A program made the position numbers and the translations under genes. DNA of 12,546 nucleotides, taken from positions 9,166 to 21,711 of the forward strand of contig PCCT01000028.1 in assembly GCA_002731985.1 (NCBI GenBank), written 5' to 3'. The notes under the pieces are model-generated. The model had not been told where the DNA came from and did no database searches. It saw only the letters and a program-made list of their open reading frames with translations. This document shows, in pieces, positions 1-6,796 of the stretch (position 1 is the first letter of the stretch; each line of letters begins with the position of its first letter). Source of the stretch: Nitrospinota bacterium (GTDB taxonomy: Bacteria; Nitrospinota; Nitrospinia; Nitrospinales; VA-1).

Positions 1-2
1 GC

Positions 3-37
3 GGTTTTAAAGGCGCCCGATAAATCGGGCAACTACA
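3..37. repeat. REP-like palindromic repeat, copy A, 3' of apt
   Basis: A perfect hairpin is visible: GCCCGA (15-20), loop TAAA, TCGGGC (25-30). It is flanked by GGTTTTAAAGG (3-13) and by AACTACA (31-37). The flank GGTTTTAAAGG recurs exactly at 10495-10505, and CGGGCAACTACA (26-37) recurs in inverted orientation at 10506-10517. This supports a dispersed intergenic repeat family. It lies 28 bases beyond the apt stop. On the apt strand the hairpin is followed by only a short T run, so it is at best a weak intrinsic terminator. Confidence 0.5.
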
Positions 38-65
38 AAAACAAAACACATCCCCTTACCAGCAT

Positions 66-584
66 TTAAAAATGCATCATTGAATAGATGGGCAGGTCTC
101 CCAGTTTCCCGCGTCCGTTTAGGAAGTCGAGCTCGATGAGAAAAGCGACCTCTATCAGGTCAACCTGAAAGTTGTTCTGCACCAGATCGGCACAAGCTGC
201 CAGAGTTCCGCCAGTCGCAAGCACATCGTCTATGATGACGACACGTTGTCCATTTTCAAACGCGTCCTGATGAATTTCCACCGCATCTTCACCATACTCT
301 AGGCTATAAGTTTTCTGATAGGTCTTATAGGGGAGTTTGCCCGGTTTGCGCACCAGTACTGTTCCTGCTCCCAGTGCATAAGCTAATGCGGAAGCAAAGA
401 TAAATCCGCGCGCTTCCACCCCTACTACCCGGTCGACTTTTTTATCTTTGTATCTTTCCTTCAAGGTATCGATCACTGTCTGGAAAGAACGCGGATCGGA
501 CAACATCGGGGTGATGTCTTTGAAGATGATGCCTTCCTTTGGAAAGTCGGGGACATCGCGGATAATTGATTTCAATGCTTCCAT
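66..584 (-). CDS. apt: Adenine phosphoribosyltransferase
   Basis: Purine salvage enzyme that converts adenine and PRPP to AMP and pyrophosphate in the cytoplasm. The 172-residue product has the usual length of bacterial Apt. The N-terminal [15 protein letters not shown] segment (residues 12-26) is the Apt hood signature. VEARGFIFA (56-64) is the conserved family core. The PRPP-binding loop is [13 protein letters not shown] (115-127), with both acidic residues D119 and D120 present. The ATG start at 584 has an AAGGAG ribosome binding site 6-8 bases upstream. That site lies just inside the 12-base gap after the upstream LysM/M23 gene, so the two are very probably co-transcribed. Nothing is odd in the reading frame. 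Confidence 0.96.
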   Translation of the reverse strand: MEALKSIIRDVPDFPKEGIIFKDITPMLSDPRSFQTVIDTLKERYKDKKVDRVVGVEARGFIFASALAYALGAGTVLVRKPGKLPYKTYQKTYSLEYGEDAVEIHQDAFENGQRVVIIDDVLATGGTLAACADLVQNNFQVDLIEVAFLIELDFLNGRGKLGDLPIYSMMHF

Positions 585-596
585 GGTTACTCCTTT

Positions 597-1349
597 TTAT
601 TGTTTTGGCAAATAGTTTAATGGATTCTGCGGATGCGTGTCATTCCTTACTTCAAAGTGAAGGTGTGGTCCTGTCGAGCGCCCTGTATTGCCAACGGACG
701 CGATTCTCTGACCCTGTTTGACCGTTTGGTTTTTCTGTACATGAATGTGTGAACTGTGTGCATAAATTGTCGTCAAGTTATTTTTGTGCTTGATGATGAC
801 CATGAGTCCGTACCCTGTCGGTCCCCATCCGCTGAACATGACCTTGCCTGCGGCGGCGGCAACGATGGGGGTACCCTTGCGTGCGCCAACATCTATCCCG
901 TCGTGATGACGTCCTTTTCGATTGCCGAATTTGGAAGTAAGCTGTCCTTTCACCGGCCAGATAAAAAATCCTTTTACCGCTTTGACAGTCTTGCCTCGTG
1001 CACTTTTTGTTTTTGAACCTTTTTTAACTTGCCCCTTCTTTTTTCCTGCGACCTGTTTATTTTTTTTGGAATTTACCTCCAGCACCCGCCGTGCGCCCGG
1101 AATCCATAACCGTGTTCCTACTTGAAGTTTGGATGGAACATAAATTCCGTTGATGCGTTTTAGTTGGTCTACATTGATGTCGTAAGCCTGTGCAACAGAG
1201 TAGAGCGTCTGCCCTTCTTGAATCGTATGGTAAACCCCTTGCTGATCGGATGGTAAAATCTCCAGGTTTCGCAAAATCTGGCATCCTGAAAATATTAAAA
1301 GGAGGAGAAAGAGAAAAAGTAATCGGATTATATGTTTTTTGGAAGTCAT
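597..1349 (-). CDS. LysM and M23 (LytM) murein endopeptidase lipoprotein, NlpD/EnvC-like
   Basis: Probable envelope murein hydrolase, or activator of cell-separation amidases, anchored to a membrane by lipid. The 250-residue product starts with a signal peptide ending in the lipobox FSGC (Cys23). A LysM peptidoglycan-binding domain covers residues 40-84. A Lys/Arg-rich linker covers about 94-127. An M23 domain covers 131-247. The zinc and catalytic residues of active M23 peptidases are all present: H149 and D153 in HxxxD, H198, and H229/H231 in HLH. This differs from E. coli EnvC and NlpD, whose LytM domains are degenerate, so this one may cut murein itself. It is the first gene of an apparent two-gene unit with apt. 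A promoter lies about 40 bases upstream. No strong ribosome binding site is seen at the ATG. Confidence 0.92.
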   Translation of the reverse strand: MTSKKHIIRLLFLFLLLLIFSGCQILRNLEILPSDQQGVYHTIQEGQTLYSVAQAYDINVDQLKRINGIYVPSKLQVGTRLWIPGARRVLEVNSKKNKQVAGKKKGQVKKGSKTKSARGKTVKAVKGFFIWPVKGQLTSKFGNRKGRHHDGIDVGARKGTPIVAAAAGKVMFSGWGPTGYGLMVIIKHKNNLTTIYAHSSHIHVQKNQTVKQGQRIASVGNTGRSTGPHLHFEVRNDTHPQNPLNYLPKQ

Positions 1350-1386
1350 TCGTCAGGGAGGTTGGTCACCTGCAAGTGTTTGAAAA

Positions 1387-1414
1387 ATTTTAACATTCGT
1401 CCCACAAGTGTCAA
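1387..1414 (-). promoter_or_regulatory. Sigma70-like promoter for the LysM/M23-apt unit
   Basis: On the minus strand TTGACA (1414-1409) is followed after 16 bases by TAAAAT (1392-1387), a 6/6 and 5/6 match to the sigma70 consensus. Transcription would start near 1380, leaving a leader of about 30 bases before the ATG at 1349. The site is inferred from sequence only, but its position and match are good. Confidence 0.6.
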
Positions 1415-1438
1415 GCCTCATAAATCAGATCGCTTCAC

Positions 1439-1467
1439 TTTACATCATGAAAGGCATGCGCTATAAC
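1439..1467 (+). promoter_or_regulatory. Possible promoter for the FG-GAP lipoprotein
   Basis: TTTACA (1439-1444), a 17-base spacer and TATAAC (1462-1467) each match consensus at 5/6. The predicted start of transcription (about 1474) coincides with an in-frame ATG at 1474, which would make the message nearly leaderless. It lies back to back with the minus-strand promoter at 1387-1414. Moderate to low confidence because the translation start of the gene is itself uncertain. Confidence 0.35.
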
Positions 1468-1473
1468 CATATA

Positions 1474-2655
1474 ATGCCTCGATCTTCTATTGTCCGCATA
1501 CTTTCACAAAAAATCAAAACAGCCTTTTCGCCCAGGATATTTTTGGGATTCATGATGGTTCTTTTCCTGACTGCATGTGGCCAGAGCGAACCCGGCCCCG
1601 ATATATTTTCCCTGCCAACAAACTATTCAGTGGGGAAAAAACCTGCCGAGCTAAAAGCCAGGGATATGAATCACGACGGTTTTCCCGATATTCTCGTATG
1701 TAATTCCGGCAGTGACACCTTGAGCTATTTCGAAGCCATAGGCGACGGTACCTTTAAGCAACCCTTTACTATGAACACCGGGCGCGAACCGGTTGCGTTG
1801 GAAGTGGGTGATTTTGATGGCGATGGAATTCCAGACATAGCTATCAGCAATTATGGCGATGGGGAAATATCCATCGTTCTTGGACAAAAGGACGGAGTCT
1901 TCAGACAAAAAGCTAGCGTAAAAGTAGGGCGTCTTCCCATTGCTGTTGTCGCTGGAGATTTCAACAACGATGAAAAACTGGATCTGGCTGTTACACTTCG
2001 ATTCGACAAATTGGTCATTCTACTCGGAGTGGGTGATGGCAGTTTCAAGACAGGAGAAATCTACAAAGCCTCGGGTACACCCGCTTATATGACAGTCGGC
2101 GATTTCAACAACGATAAAAATCTGGACATAGCAGTCGCATTCAACGCCGTGCGAGTCAATTTCATTCGTGTATTTTATGGCAATGGCGATGGAACCTTGA
2201 AAAACCCGGTTAAGGTTAAGGGAGGAAAGCAGTCATCCTTCATTACCCAGTATGATATCAACAATGATGGGAGAAATGATCTGCTCACATCCAGCACTAT
2301 GAACGATGTAATTAAATTGTTTCTCAATACTGGTCAGGGTTTTACTTCCCTTGAGGACGCCGCCGCCGAGAAGGGGCCTCAATATATCGTTCCCGGTGAT
2401 TTTACCGGCGACCGTATTCCCGATCTCGCAATAGCCAACCGGAGAGATGCATCCGTTTCAATCCTGCAGGGGCGGGGAGATGGAACATTTATATTTCCTC
2501 ACTTCAATTATCCTGTAGGTGCCAGCCCGCGAGCGATGATTGGGGAAGATTTCAACGATGATGGATTGACCGATCTGGCTCTGCTCCTTTACGACAGCCA
2601 ACGGCTGGAAATCATTCTAAGAAAAATCACTTCACCCCTCCAGATTGACTCCTGA
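1474..2655 (+). CDS. FG-GAP/VCBS seven-bladed beta-propeller lipoprotein
   Basis: Predicted surface or periplasmic lipoprotein of unknown ligand. The frame is open from a GTG at 1408; other in-frame starts are ATG 1447, 1456 and 1474. I prefer 1474: it leaves a 34-residue signal peptide ending in the lipobox LTAC, whereas the GTG start overlaps the -35 box of the divergent promoter. None of the starts has a clear ribosome binding site. The mature part has seven repeats, each with a calcium-loop motif of the type DxDGDGxPD: DMNHDGFPD, DFDGDGIPD, DFNNDEKLD, DFNNDKNLD, DINNDGRND, DFTGDRIPD and DFNDDGLTD. They are spaced 48-51 residues apart, so the whole protein is one propeller with little else. 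Relatives are integrin-alpha-like FG-GAP and VCBS proteins involved in adhesion or carbohydrate binding. It is convergent with the glycosyltransferase fragment, eight bases away. Confidence 0.85.
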   Translation: MPRSSIVRILSQKIKTAFSPRIFLGFMMVLFLTACGQSEPGPDIFSLPTNYSVGKKPAELKARDMNHDGFPDILVCNSGSDTLSYFEAIGDGTFKQPFTMNTGREPVALEVGDFDGDGIPDIAISNYGDGEISIVLGQKDGVFRQKASVKVGRLPIAVVAGDFNNDEKLDLAVTLRFDKLVILLGVGDGSFKTGEIYKASGTPAYMTVGDFNNDKNLDIAVAFNAVRVNFIRVFYGNGDGTLKNPVKVKGGKQSSFITQYDINNDGRNDLLTSSTMNDVIKLFLNTGQGFTSLEDAAAEKGPQYIVPGDFTGDRIPDLAIANRRDASVSILQGRGDGTFIFPHFNYPVGASPRAMIGEDFNDDGLTDLALLLYDSQRLEIILRKITSPLQIDS

Positions 2656-2663
2656 AGGTCTTC

Positions 2664-3002
2664 TCACTGATTCCGAAGTGCCTGATACAGTTTGGTCATT
2701 TGATTAGCCGCCCGGTCCCAGGAAAATTTTTGCCGTACTACTACATCCCGTGCCTTGCATGCCAATGTCTCCGAACGTTCAGGATCCTTAATAGCTTTGA
2801 TAATTGCATCAGCCAACGCGTCAGGATTTTCGCGGGGTACCAGAGTTCCCGTAATCCCATCTTCCACATTTTCCGGAATCGCGCCCGCGCCAACCGCAAT
2901 AACCGGAAGACCGCCAGCCATAGCCTCGACAACTGACAACCCAAGGGACACCTTGAGGGTGTCTTGGCTACCCCTTTGGCGGTATAAACTATCGGAACTG
3001 AT
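2664..3002 (-). pseudogene. Truncated GT4-family (group 1) glycosyltransferase, C-terminal remnant
   Basis: Only the last ~110 codons of a normally 350-400 residue glycosyltransferase remain. The segment carries the GT4 C-terminal signature GLSVVEAMAGGLPVIAVGAG followed by PENVEDGITGTLVP, including the conserved acidic residue and donor-nucleotide-binding region. Family-like sequence (QRGSQDTLKV) continues upstream of the GTG at 2951, so that GTG is not a true start. A TAG stop at 3003-3005 closes the frame, and miaB begins about 60 bases further on the other strand. The N-terminal acceptor-binding half is absent from this window. It is therefore a deletion remnant, although a 95-residue product from GTG 2951 cannot be strictly excluded. 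Confidence 0.8.
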
Positions 3003-3064
3003 CTAGGCTTGGCGAAACAATTCCCGGTTGAACAGAAATGTGTTTTAGCTTAGAGTCTCTTCTT

Positions 3065-4453
3065 ATGAAACAGGTTTATTTGGATACATTTGGTTGCCAG
3101 ATGAATGTGGCGGATACGGATCGCATGGAGTTGTTGTTATTCCACTCGGGTTACATTCGTACGGGGGAGATGCGTGACGCGGATCTGATCCTCATCAATA
3201 CATGTTCTATCCGTGAAAAAGCGGAACAGAAAATTTATTCTCTGGCTGGAAGTTTGAAACCACTTAAAGTCGCTAATCCGGGTCTCATCCTTGGGTTCAC
3301 GGGCTGTCTGGCTCAACAGGAGGGGGAGCGGCTGTTGGAAAAAATCCCATTTGTTGATCTTGTTTTGGGACCTGACGGAATAGAACATATTGCCCAAGTT
3401 GTGGACGAGGTTAAAGAAAAGAATGGGCCGGTGATAAGGACCCAGTTCGACAAGGAAAAGAACTACAGCATCCCCGAGCTTTCGGGTGAAACCCCACTCC
3501 ATCCGGGCCCCAGCGCTTTCGTTAATATAATCAAAGGATGTGATAAGTTTTGCACCTTCTGCGTGGTGCCAGCTACGCGTGGACGGGAAAAGAGCCGGAA
3601 AGCTGAGGAGATCGAGCAGGAAGTCCGGCTTCTGGTATCCAGGGGAGCGCGTGAGATTATTCTATTGGGACAAAATGTCAATGCTTATGGCAAACGTGGC
3701 ATGCGACAGGTGGTTCCTTTTCACGAGTTGCTGTACCGAGTCGCCGCGATCCCCGGGGTGGAGCGTCTGCGGTTCACCACGAGCCATCCGAAAGATTTTA
3801 CTCGCGAGTGTATTGCGGCATACAAGAATATTGATAATCTGGTAAACCACTTGCACCTTCCCGTACAAAGTGGCAACAACCGGATCCTTGAGGAAATGCG
3901 CAGAACGCATACGGTGGAAGAATATATTTCCTTGATCGATGAACTAAAATCGGCAGTGCCTGATGTCGCTTTGTCCACAGACATTATTGTGGGTTATCCG
4001 AGTGAGTCGCATTCAGAATTTGAAGACACGCTTGCTTTAATGGAAAGAGTCCAATTCAGTAGCAGTTATATGTTCAGTTACAGTCCGCGTCCCGGGACAC
4101 CAGCTCAGGATTTCCTCGATTCGGTTCCTCAATCTGTGAAGTCTAAACGTTTGCAAAGAACCATCGAATTGCAAAACAGGATGAGCCGGGAACTGGGGCA
4201 GAAGTTTGTGAGGCAAGAGGTGGATGTTTTAGTAGAAGGGGGAAGCTCTCGGCCCGGCATAGATTTCAGAGGCCGCAATCCTCAATACTGGTCCGTTAAT
4301 TTCACTGGCGACAGGAAACAGATTTGTCCGGGTGATACGGTGAAGGTTGTGGTGGAGGAAGTCTCAGGCCACGCGCTCAGAGGCAGAGCTATTTCGGTAA
4401 ACAGGAATGGAAAGCGGTTAACCCTAGGGGAAGCACCGACAGCCACCGGGTGA
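3065..4453 (+). CDS. miaB: tRNA-2-methylthio-N6-dimethylallyladenosine synthase MiaB
   Basis: Radical-SAM methylthiotransferase that converts i6A37 to ms2i6A37 in tRNAs reading UNN codons. The ATG at 3065 gives 462 residues beginning MKQVYLDTFGCQMN, the standard N-terminus of the family. An in-frame ATG at 3038 would add nine unconserved residues. The UPF0004 domain cysteines are C11 (TFGCQMN), C47 (INTCSIREKAEQK) and C81 (TGCLAQ), which bind the auxiliary 4Fe-4S cluster. The radical-SAM cluster motif is GCDKFCTFC, with C159, C163 and C166. A C-terminal TRAM RNA-binding domain covers about residues 390-450. All key residues are present. The gene starts just beyond the remnant glycosyltransferase and ends 32 bases from the convergent 482-residue gene. 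No clear ribosome binding site is visible. Confidence 0.96.
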   Translation: MKQVYLDTFGCQMNVADTDRMELLLFHSGYIRTGEMRDADLILINTCSIREKAEQKIYSLAGSLKPLKVANPGLILGFTGCLAQQEGERLLEKIPFVDLVLGPDGIEHIAQVVDEVKEKNGPVIRTQFDKEKNYSIPELSGETPLHPGPSAFVNIIKGCDKFCTFCVVPATRGREKSRKAEEIEQEVRLLVSRGAREIILLGQNVNAYGKRGMRQVVPFHELLYRVAAIPGVERLRFTTSHPKDFTRECIAAYKNIDNLVNHLHLPVQSGNNRILEEMRRTHTVEEYISLIDELKSAVPDVALSTDIIVGYPSESHSEFEDTLALMERVQFSSSYMFSYSPRPGTPAQDFLDSVPQSVKSKRLQRTIELQNRMSRELGQKFVRQEVDVLVEGGSSRPGIDFRGRNPQYWSVNFTGDRKQICPGDTVKVVVEEVSGHALRGRAISVNRNGKRLTLGEAPTATG

Positions 4454-4485
4454 AATGACTGGCAGTAAACTCCCCACCGATTCGT

Positions 4486-5934
4486 TTAATAAAATCCAAG
4501 TTGGTAGTAAATCTCTTCTTCTAAAGACGCCGCGTGAGGAAGGATGATTTTAATAGCAAGTCTTGCATCATGAATGAATTTCAGGTCAGGAATTTGAGAC
4601 CGGTCTGCCAGACGGGTCAGGGTTTCCCTGCAAAAATGATCCAGGTCATGGATTTTTTCCAGAAGGTCAGGCGGTAAATCTTTCAGTCCGACCTCATTCT
4701 CTTCTAGAAATCTTAGAACTCCTATCAGGCTGAGCTTGATGCCAACCGTTTGATCCCGCAGGGTAGCGATTACTTTTGGTTCAGGGTTTTTCAGCTCCGT
4801 GCAAATCTTTTTCAACAGCCTTCTGAGATGGCTATAAAACACCTCGTGCTGTTTTTGATTGCGGAACAGTTTTCCTTCGCCGCCAAATAGTGTGTTGAAC
4901 ACCAGTTCGAGTTTATATGCATCTGATCCCATAACGGTATAAAGGATGGCAACAAATTCATCTCTGTTGAATGCCTGGCTAAGGTCACGGAATATTTTAT
5001 CGAGAGAACCTGTTTCTCCTCTTGGAACTCTTGGTTTTTCTTCGCAAATAAATTGACTGGGGTGATTTTTCCAGACTGGAACCAGTTTTCCTCCTCCTTC
5101 CTCGCAAGTCGCCACTTCGAGTTCGGTCAGTGACTCCAGAAAATCGGTTAAAGAAAATGCTGGCACTCGAAGTAATGTTTCATCCGTATGATAAAGGGTA
5201 TAGAGGAGTTGCTTTTCGAGTCCGGCCGAACAAAATGAATCGTTGTCGCAAAGTCTGCTCAATGTGGCTTCCATGGATGTAAACAGTGACCTCATTTTTA
5301 ATCGTGCGAGGTGTAAATCATTTTTATGGCAAGGTTGAATGCTGAAAATCCCTTTTTCATAATCTACGAGATTGATTAATAAAACATCGCCTTCTTTGAG
5401 TTTGTGTTGCCGGATGATTTGGGATAGATCCCAGGCGGTTACGATGAGAGCGCTTTTGCCGGGGACCCAATCATTCACTTTAATCTCGTCAGGAAAATGA
5501 ATGGGGCCCGAGTACTGGTAGTAACGAATGATATCTTCAATAGGAAATGGTTGCTTTTCTTTTGAAATCTCCTTTCCTTCCGGATCAAGGAAGGTGAGGT
5601 CTGGCTCTGATTTACCGTTCGAAACGAAAGGAATGAGTCTGTGCCCAGGAAAGAACACCTTATTTTCGATTTCGAACTTACCCAGGCGAATAGATAAGGG
5701 AAGGTTTCCAATTTTTTGCAGTATCACTTGCACGGGCAAAAATTCATTTGAATCCGTCCCGATGAGGTGATGGTGATAGGAAAGCTTCTTCTTTAGCTGT
5801 TTTAATGTAGAGGTGGATATTTCACGTTGCCATTTTTCCTGAATCCTTTTCTCAAAATCCTCGGCCGTGAATGAGGCGCTGGATTCCCGGATGAGGTTTT
5901 CAGCCAGTTTCTGAAGAGTCAGCTTAGGAGACAT
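4486..5934 (-). CDS. Unrecognised 482-residue protein, possible N-terminal winged helix
   Basis: I do not recognise this family. The frame is long, uninterrupted and preceded by AGGT seven bases before the ATG, so the gene is real. There is no signal peptide or membrane segment, so it is probably cytoplasmic. Residues 1-66 have a helix-rich, charged pattern (LAENLIRESSASFTAEDF, then LKQLKKKLSYHHHL) that resembles a winged helix-turn-helix of the HARE-HTH kind. Residues 67-200 appear beta-rich, with FFPGHRLIPF (94-103) and a segment around VNDWVPGKSALIV (153-165). Residues 300-482 appear helical and charged. This could be a DNA-binding or regulatory protein, but that is inference from pattern only. 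It is monocistronic as far as can be seen, convergent with miaB, with a 384 bp non-coding stretch upstream. Confidence 0.8.
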   Translation of the reverse strand: MSPKLTLQKLAENLIRESSASFTAEDFEKRIQEKWQREISTSTLKQLKKKLSYHHHLIGTDSNEFLPVQVILQKIGNLPLSIRLGKFEIENKVFFPGHRLIPFVSNGKSEPDLTFLDPEGKEISKEKQPFPIEDIIRYYQYSGPIHFPDEIKVNDWVPGKSALIVTAWDLSQIIRQHKLKEGDVLLINLVDYEKGIFSIQPCHKNDLHLARLKMRSLFTSMEATLSRLCDNDSFCSAGLEKQLLYTLYHTDETLLRVPAFSLTDFLESLTELEVATCEEGGGKLVPVWKNHPSQFICEEKPRVPRGETGSLDKIFRDLSQAFNRDEFVAILYTVMGSDAYKLELVFNTLFGGEGKLFRNQKQHEVFYSHLRRLLKKICTELKNPEPKVIATLRDQTVGIKLSLIGVLRFLEENEVGLKDLPPDLLEKIHDLDHFCRETLTRLADRSQIPDLKFIHDARLAIKIILPHAASLEEEIYYQLGFY

Positions 5935-6002
5935 GATTTTACCTGGAAGACGTTCTCAAACTTTAACGATTGAGACCGGACAGCTGGTGGATGGTTGTTT
6001 CA

Positions 6003-6038
6003 CTCCGGCGGAATTTTGGCTGGTTGGTAATGCCGGAG
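6003..6038. repeat. Inverted repeat, 7 bp arms
   Basis: CTCCGGC at 6003-6009 pairs with GCCGGAG at 6032-6038 around a 22-base loop. It sits about 70 bases upstream of the start of the 482-residue gene, within its likely leader or promoter region. It could be an operator or an mRNA hairpin. There is no adjacent T run, so it is not a typical terminator. Confidence 0.35.
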
Positions 6039-6186
6039 GAGTGTGTTGATTTACTCGGATATTGTTTGTGAGTATCTTTTCTACAAACCACGGATACTAG
6101 AGGGAGGTTAGCATAGATTATTTTGGGTTGGTAGTTTTTTTTGCGTGGAAAATAAAACCTATTTCATGTTTTTCGTAGTAATGCGA

Positions 6187-6215
6187 TTGATTTAGATTTT
6201 ATGTGACGCTATTAT
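6187..6215 (+). promoter_or_regulatory. Sigma70-like promoter of the 83-residue gene
   Basis: TTGATT (6187-6192), a 17-base spacer and TATTAT (6210-6215) match consensus at 4/6 and 5/6 in a strongly AT-rich setting. Transcription would begin near 6222, giving a leader of about 97 bases that contains a stable hairpin before the gene at 6319. Confidence 0.5.
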
Positions 6216-6249
6216 AAATAATCAATATATTATTAAATCCGGTGCGGTT

Positions 6250-6280
6250 TTCTGGTTCCCTCCAAAAGGAAAAACCAGAA
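6250..6280 (+). promoter_or_regulatory. Leader hairpin upstream of the 83-residue gene
   Basis: TTCTGGTT (6250-6257) pairs perfectly with AACCAGAA (6273-6280). An inner TCC/GGA stem with an AAAA loop extends it across a small internal loop. It lies between the predicted transcription start and the ribosome binding site. There is no following T tract, so it is not an intrinsic terminator. It may stabilise the message or be a protein-binding site; the function is unknown. Confidence 0.45.
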
Positions 6281-6318
6281 CCACATCATTTGAAAAAAAA
6301 TAATGCAGGAGTTTAATT

Positions 6319-6570
6319 ATGGCACTCAATCTTGAGCCTGTTTACAAGGAAATCTTTGAAAAGTTTAAGACGCGTAAAAAATTTTCCATCCAGTCAATAG
6401 AAAAAAATGTGTTGATCGTTGAGCAGGACGAGGAGGTTTGCGGGCAGAAAGAGCCTCGTTCTTTTGAGTTTAAGAGTCCGAGAGAGTTCGAAGAGTTCGT
6501 GCGGGTGGAAAACCAGTTTGAATTGGATATCGTGAAACAGCTTCAAGGCAATAAAATGCCTTATCGCTGA
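6319..6570 (+). CDS. Small 83-residue protein of unknown function
   Basis: I do not recognise the family. The reading frame is supported by a strong AGGAG site (6307-6311) seven bases before the ATG and by a good promoter upstream. The product is small, highly charged and probably cytoplasmic, with no signal peptide or membrane segment. Residues 1-20 look helical (EPVYKEIFEKFKTRKKF). The middle looks like short beta strands (VLIVEQDEEV). The C-terminal part looks like an amphipathic helix (SPREFEEFVRVENQFELDIV). There is a single cysteine (C41). It is convergent with the lipoprotein gene, whose restored stop codon lies only 13 bases beyond its own stop. No intrinsic terminator is evident between them. 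Its long structured leader suggests regulated or abundant expression, which is inference. Confidence 0.72.
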   Translation: MALNLEPVYKEIFEKFKTRKKFSIQSIEKNVLIVEQDEEVCGQKEPRSFEFKSPREFEEFVRVENQFELDIVKQLQGNKMPYR

Positions 6571-6583
6571 TTTGGCAAACCGA

Positions 6584-6796
6584 TTACTTGGCGGTTGTCC
6601 AGATGCCATCTTCCTGTTGTACTTTTTCGTTGGATTTGGCTTTATCGCGGTTGAGTCCGGCATAGATTTTCTGAACTTTTGGCAGGTCGCCTTCTGAAAA
6701 ACTTTCGTTTGTAGCAACAATGTGGTTTAGTATGACGAGACGGTTTTCATTTTCTTCTTCAATGAGGGTTTGAACAAATTCACTGTATTTGGGGTT
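6584..6796 (-). pseudogene. Out-of-frame C-terminal YdbL/DUF1318-like domain of the lipoprotein
   Basis: Reading the minus strand in the -1 frame from the six-A run (plus-strand T run 6795-6800) gives 70 uninterrupted codons, ending at TAA (6586-6584). They begin NPKYSEFVQTLIEEENENR, continue through DLPKVQKIYAGLN and end VQQEDGIWTTAK. The DLPKV...A...VQ..DG.W pattern matches the C-terminus of E. coli YdbL (DUF1318). One more A in the run would fuse it to the upstream frame as a 228-residue protein. No start codon of its own is evident. Confidence 0.75.

Larger units (their letters stand above)
5935..6318. other. Non-coding stretch between the 482-residue and 83-residue genes
   Basis: No reading frame of substance is present. 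The left half should hold the minus-strand promoter of the 482-residue gene, but I see no convincing one. It contains an inverted repeat CTCCGGC (6003-6009) and GCCGGAG (6032-6038) around a 22-base loop. The right half (about 6120-6240) is AT-rich, has an eight-T run near 6139-6146, and carries the promoter and leader hairpin of the downstream small gene, described separately. Confidence 0.6.

Noticed and set aside
1408..1473. GTG-initiated extension of the FG-GAP lipoprotein
   Set aside because: It would give an unusually long signal peptide, has no ribosome binding site, and overlaps the -35 box of the divergent promoter. It is not fully excluded.
3038..3064. Nine-residue N-terminal extension of MiaB from ATG 3038
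   Set aside because: The family conserved N-terminus begins at the ATG at 3065, and no ribosome binding site favours 3038.
6394..6720. 108-residue minus-strand frame
   Set aside because: It is a shadow of the 83-residue gene and of the out-of-frame lipoprotein tail, with no conserved features.
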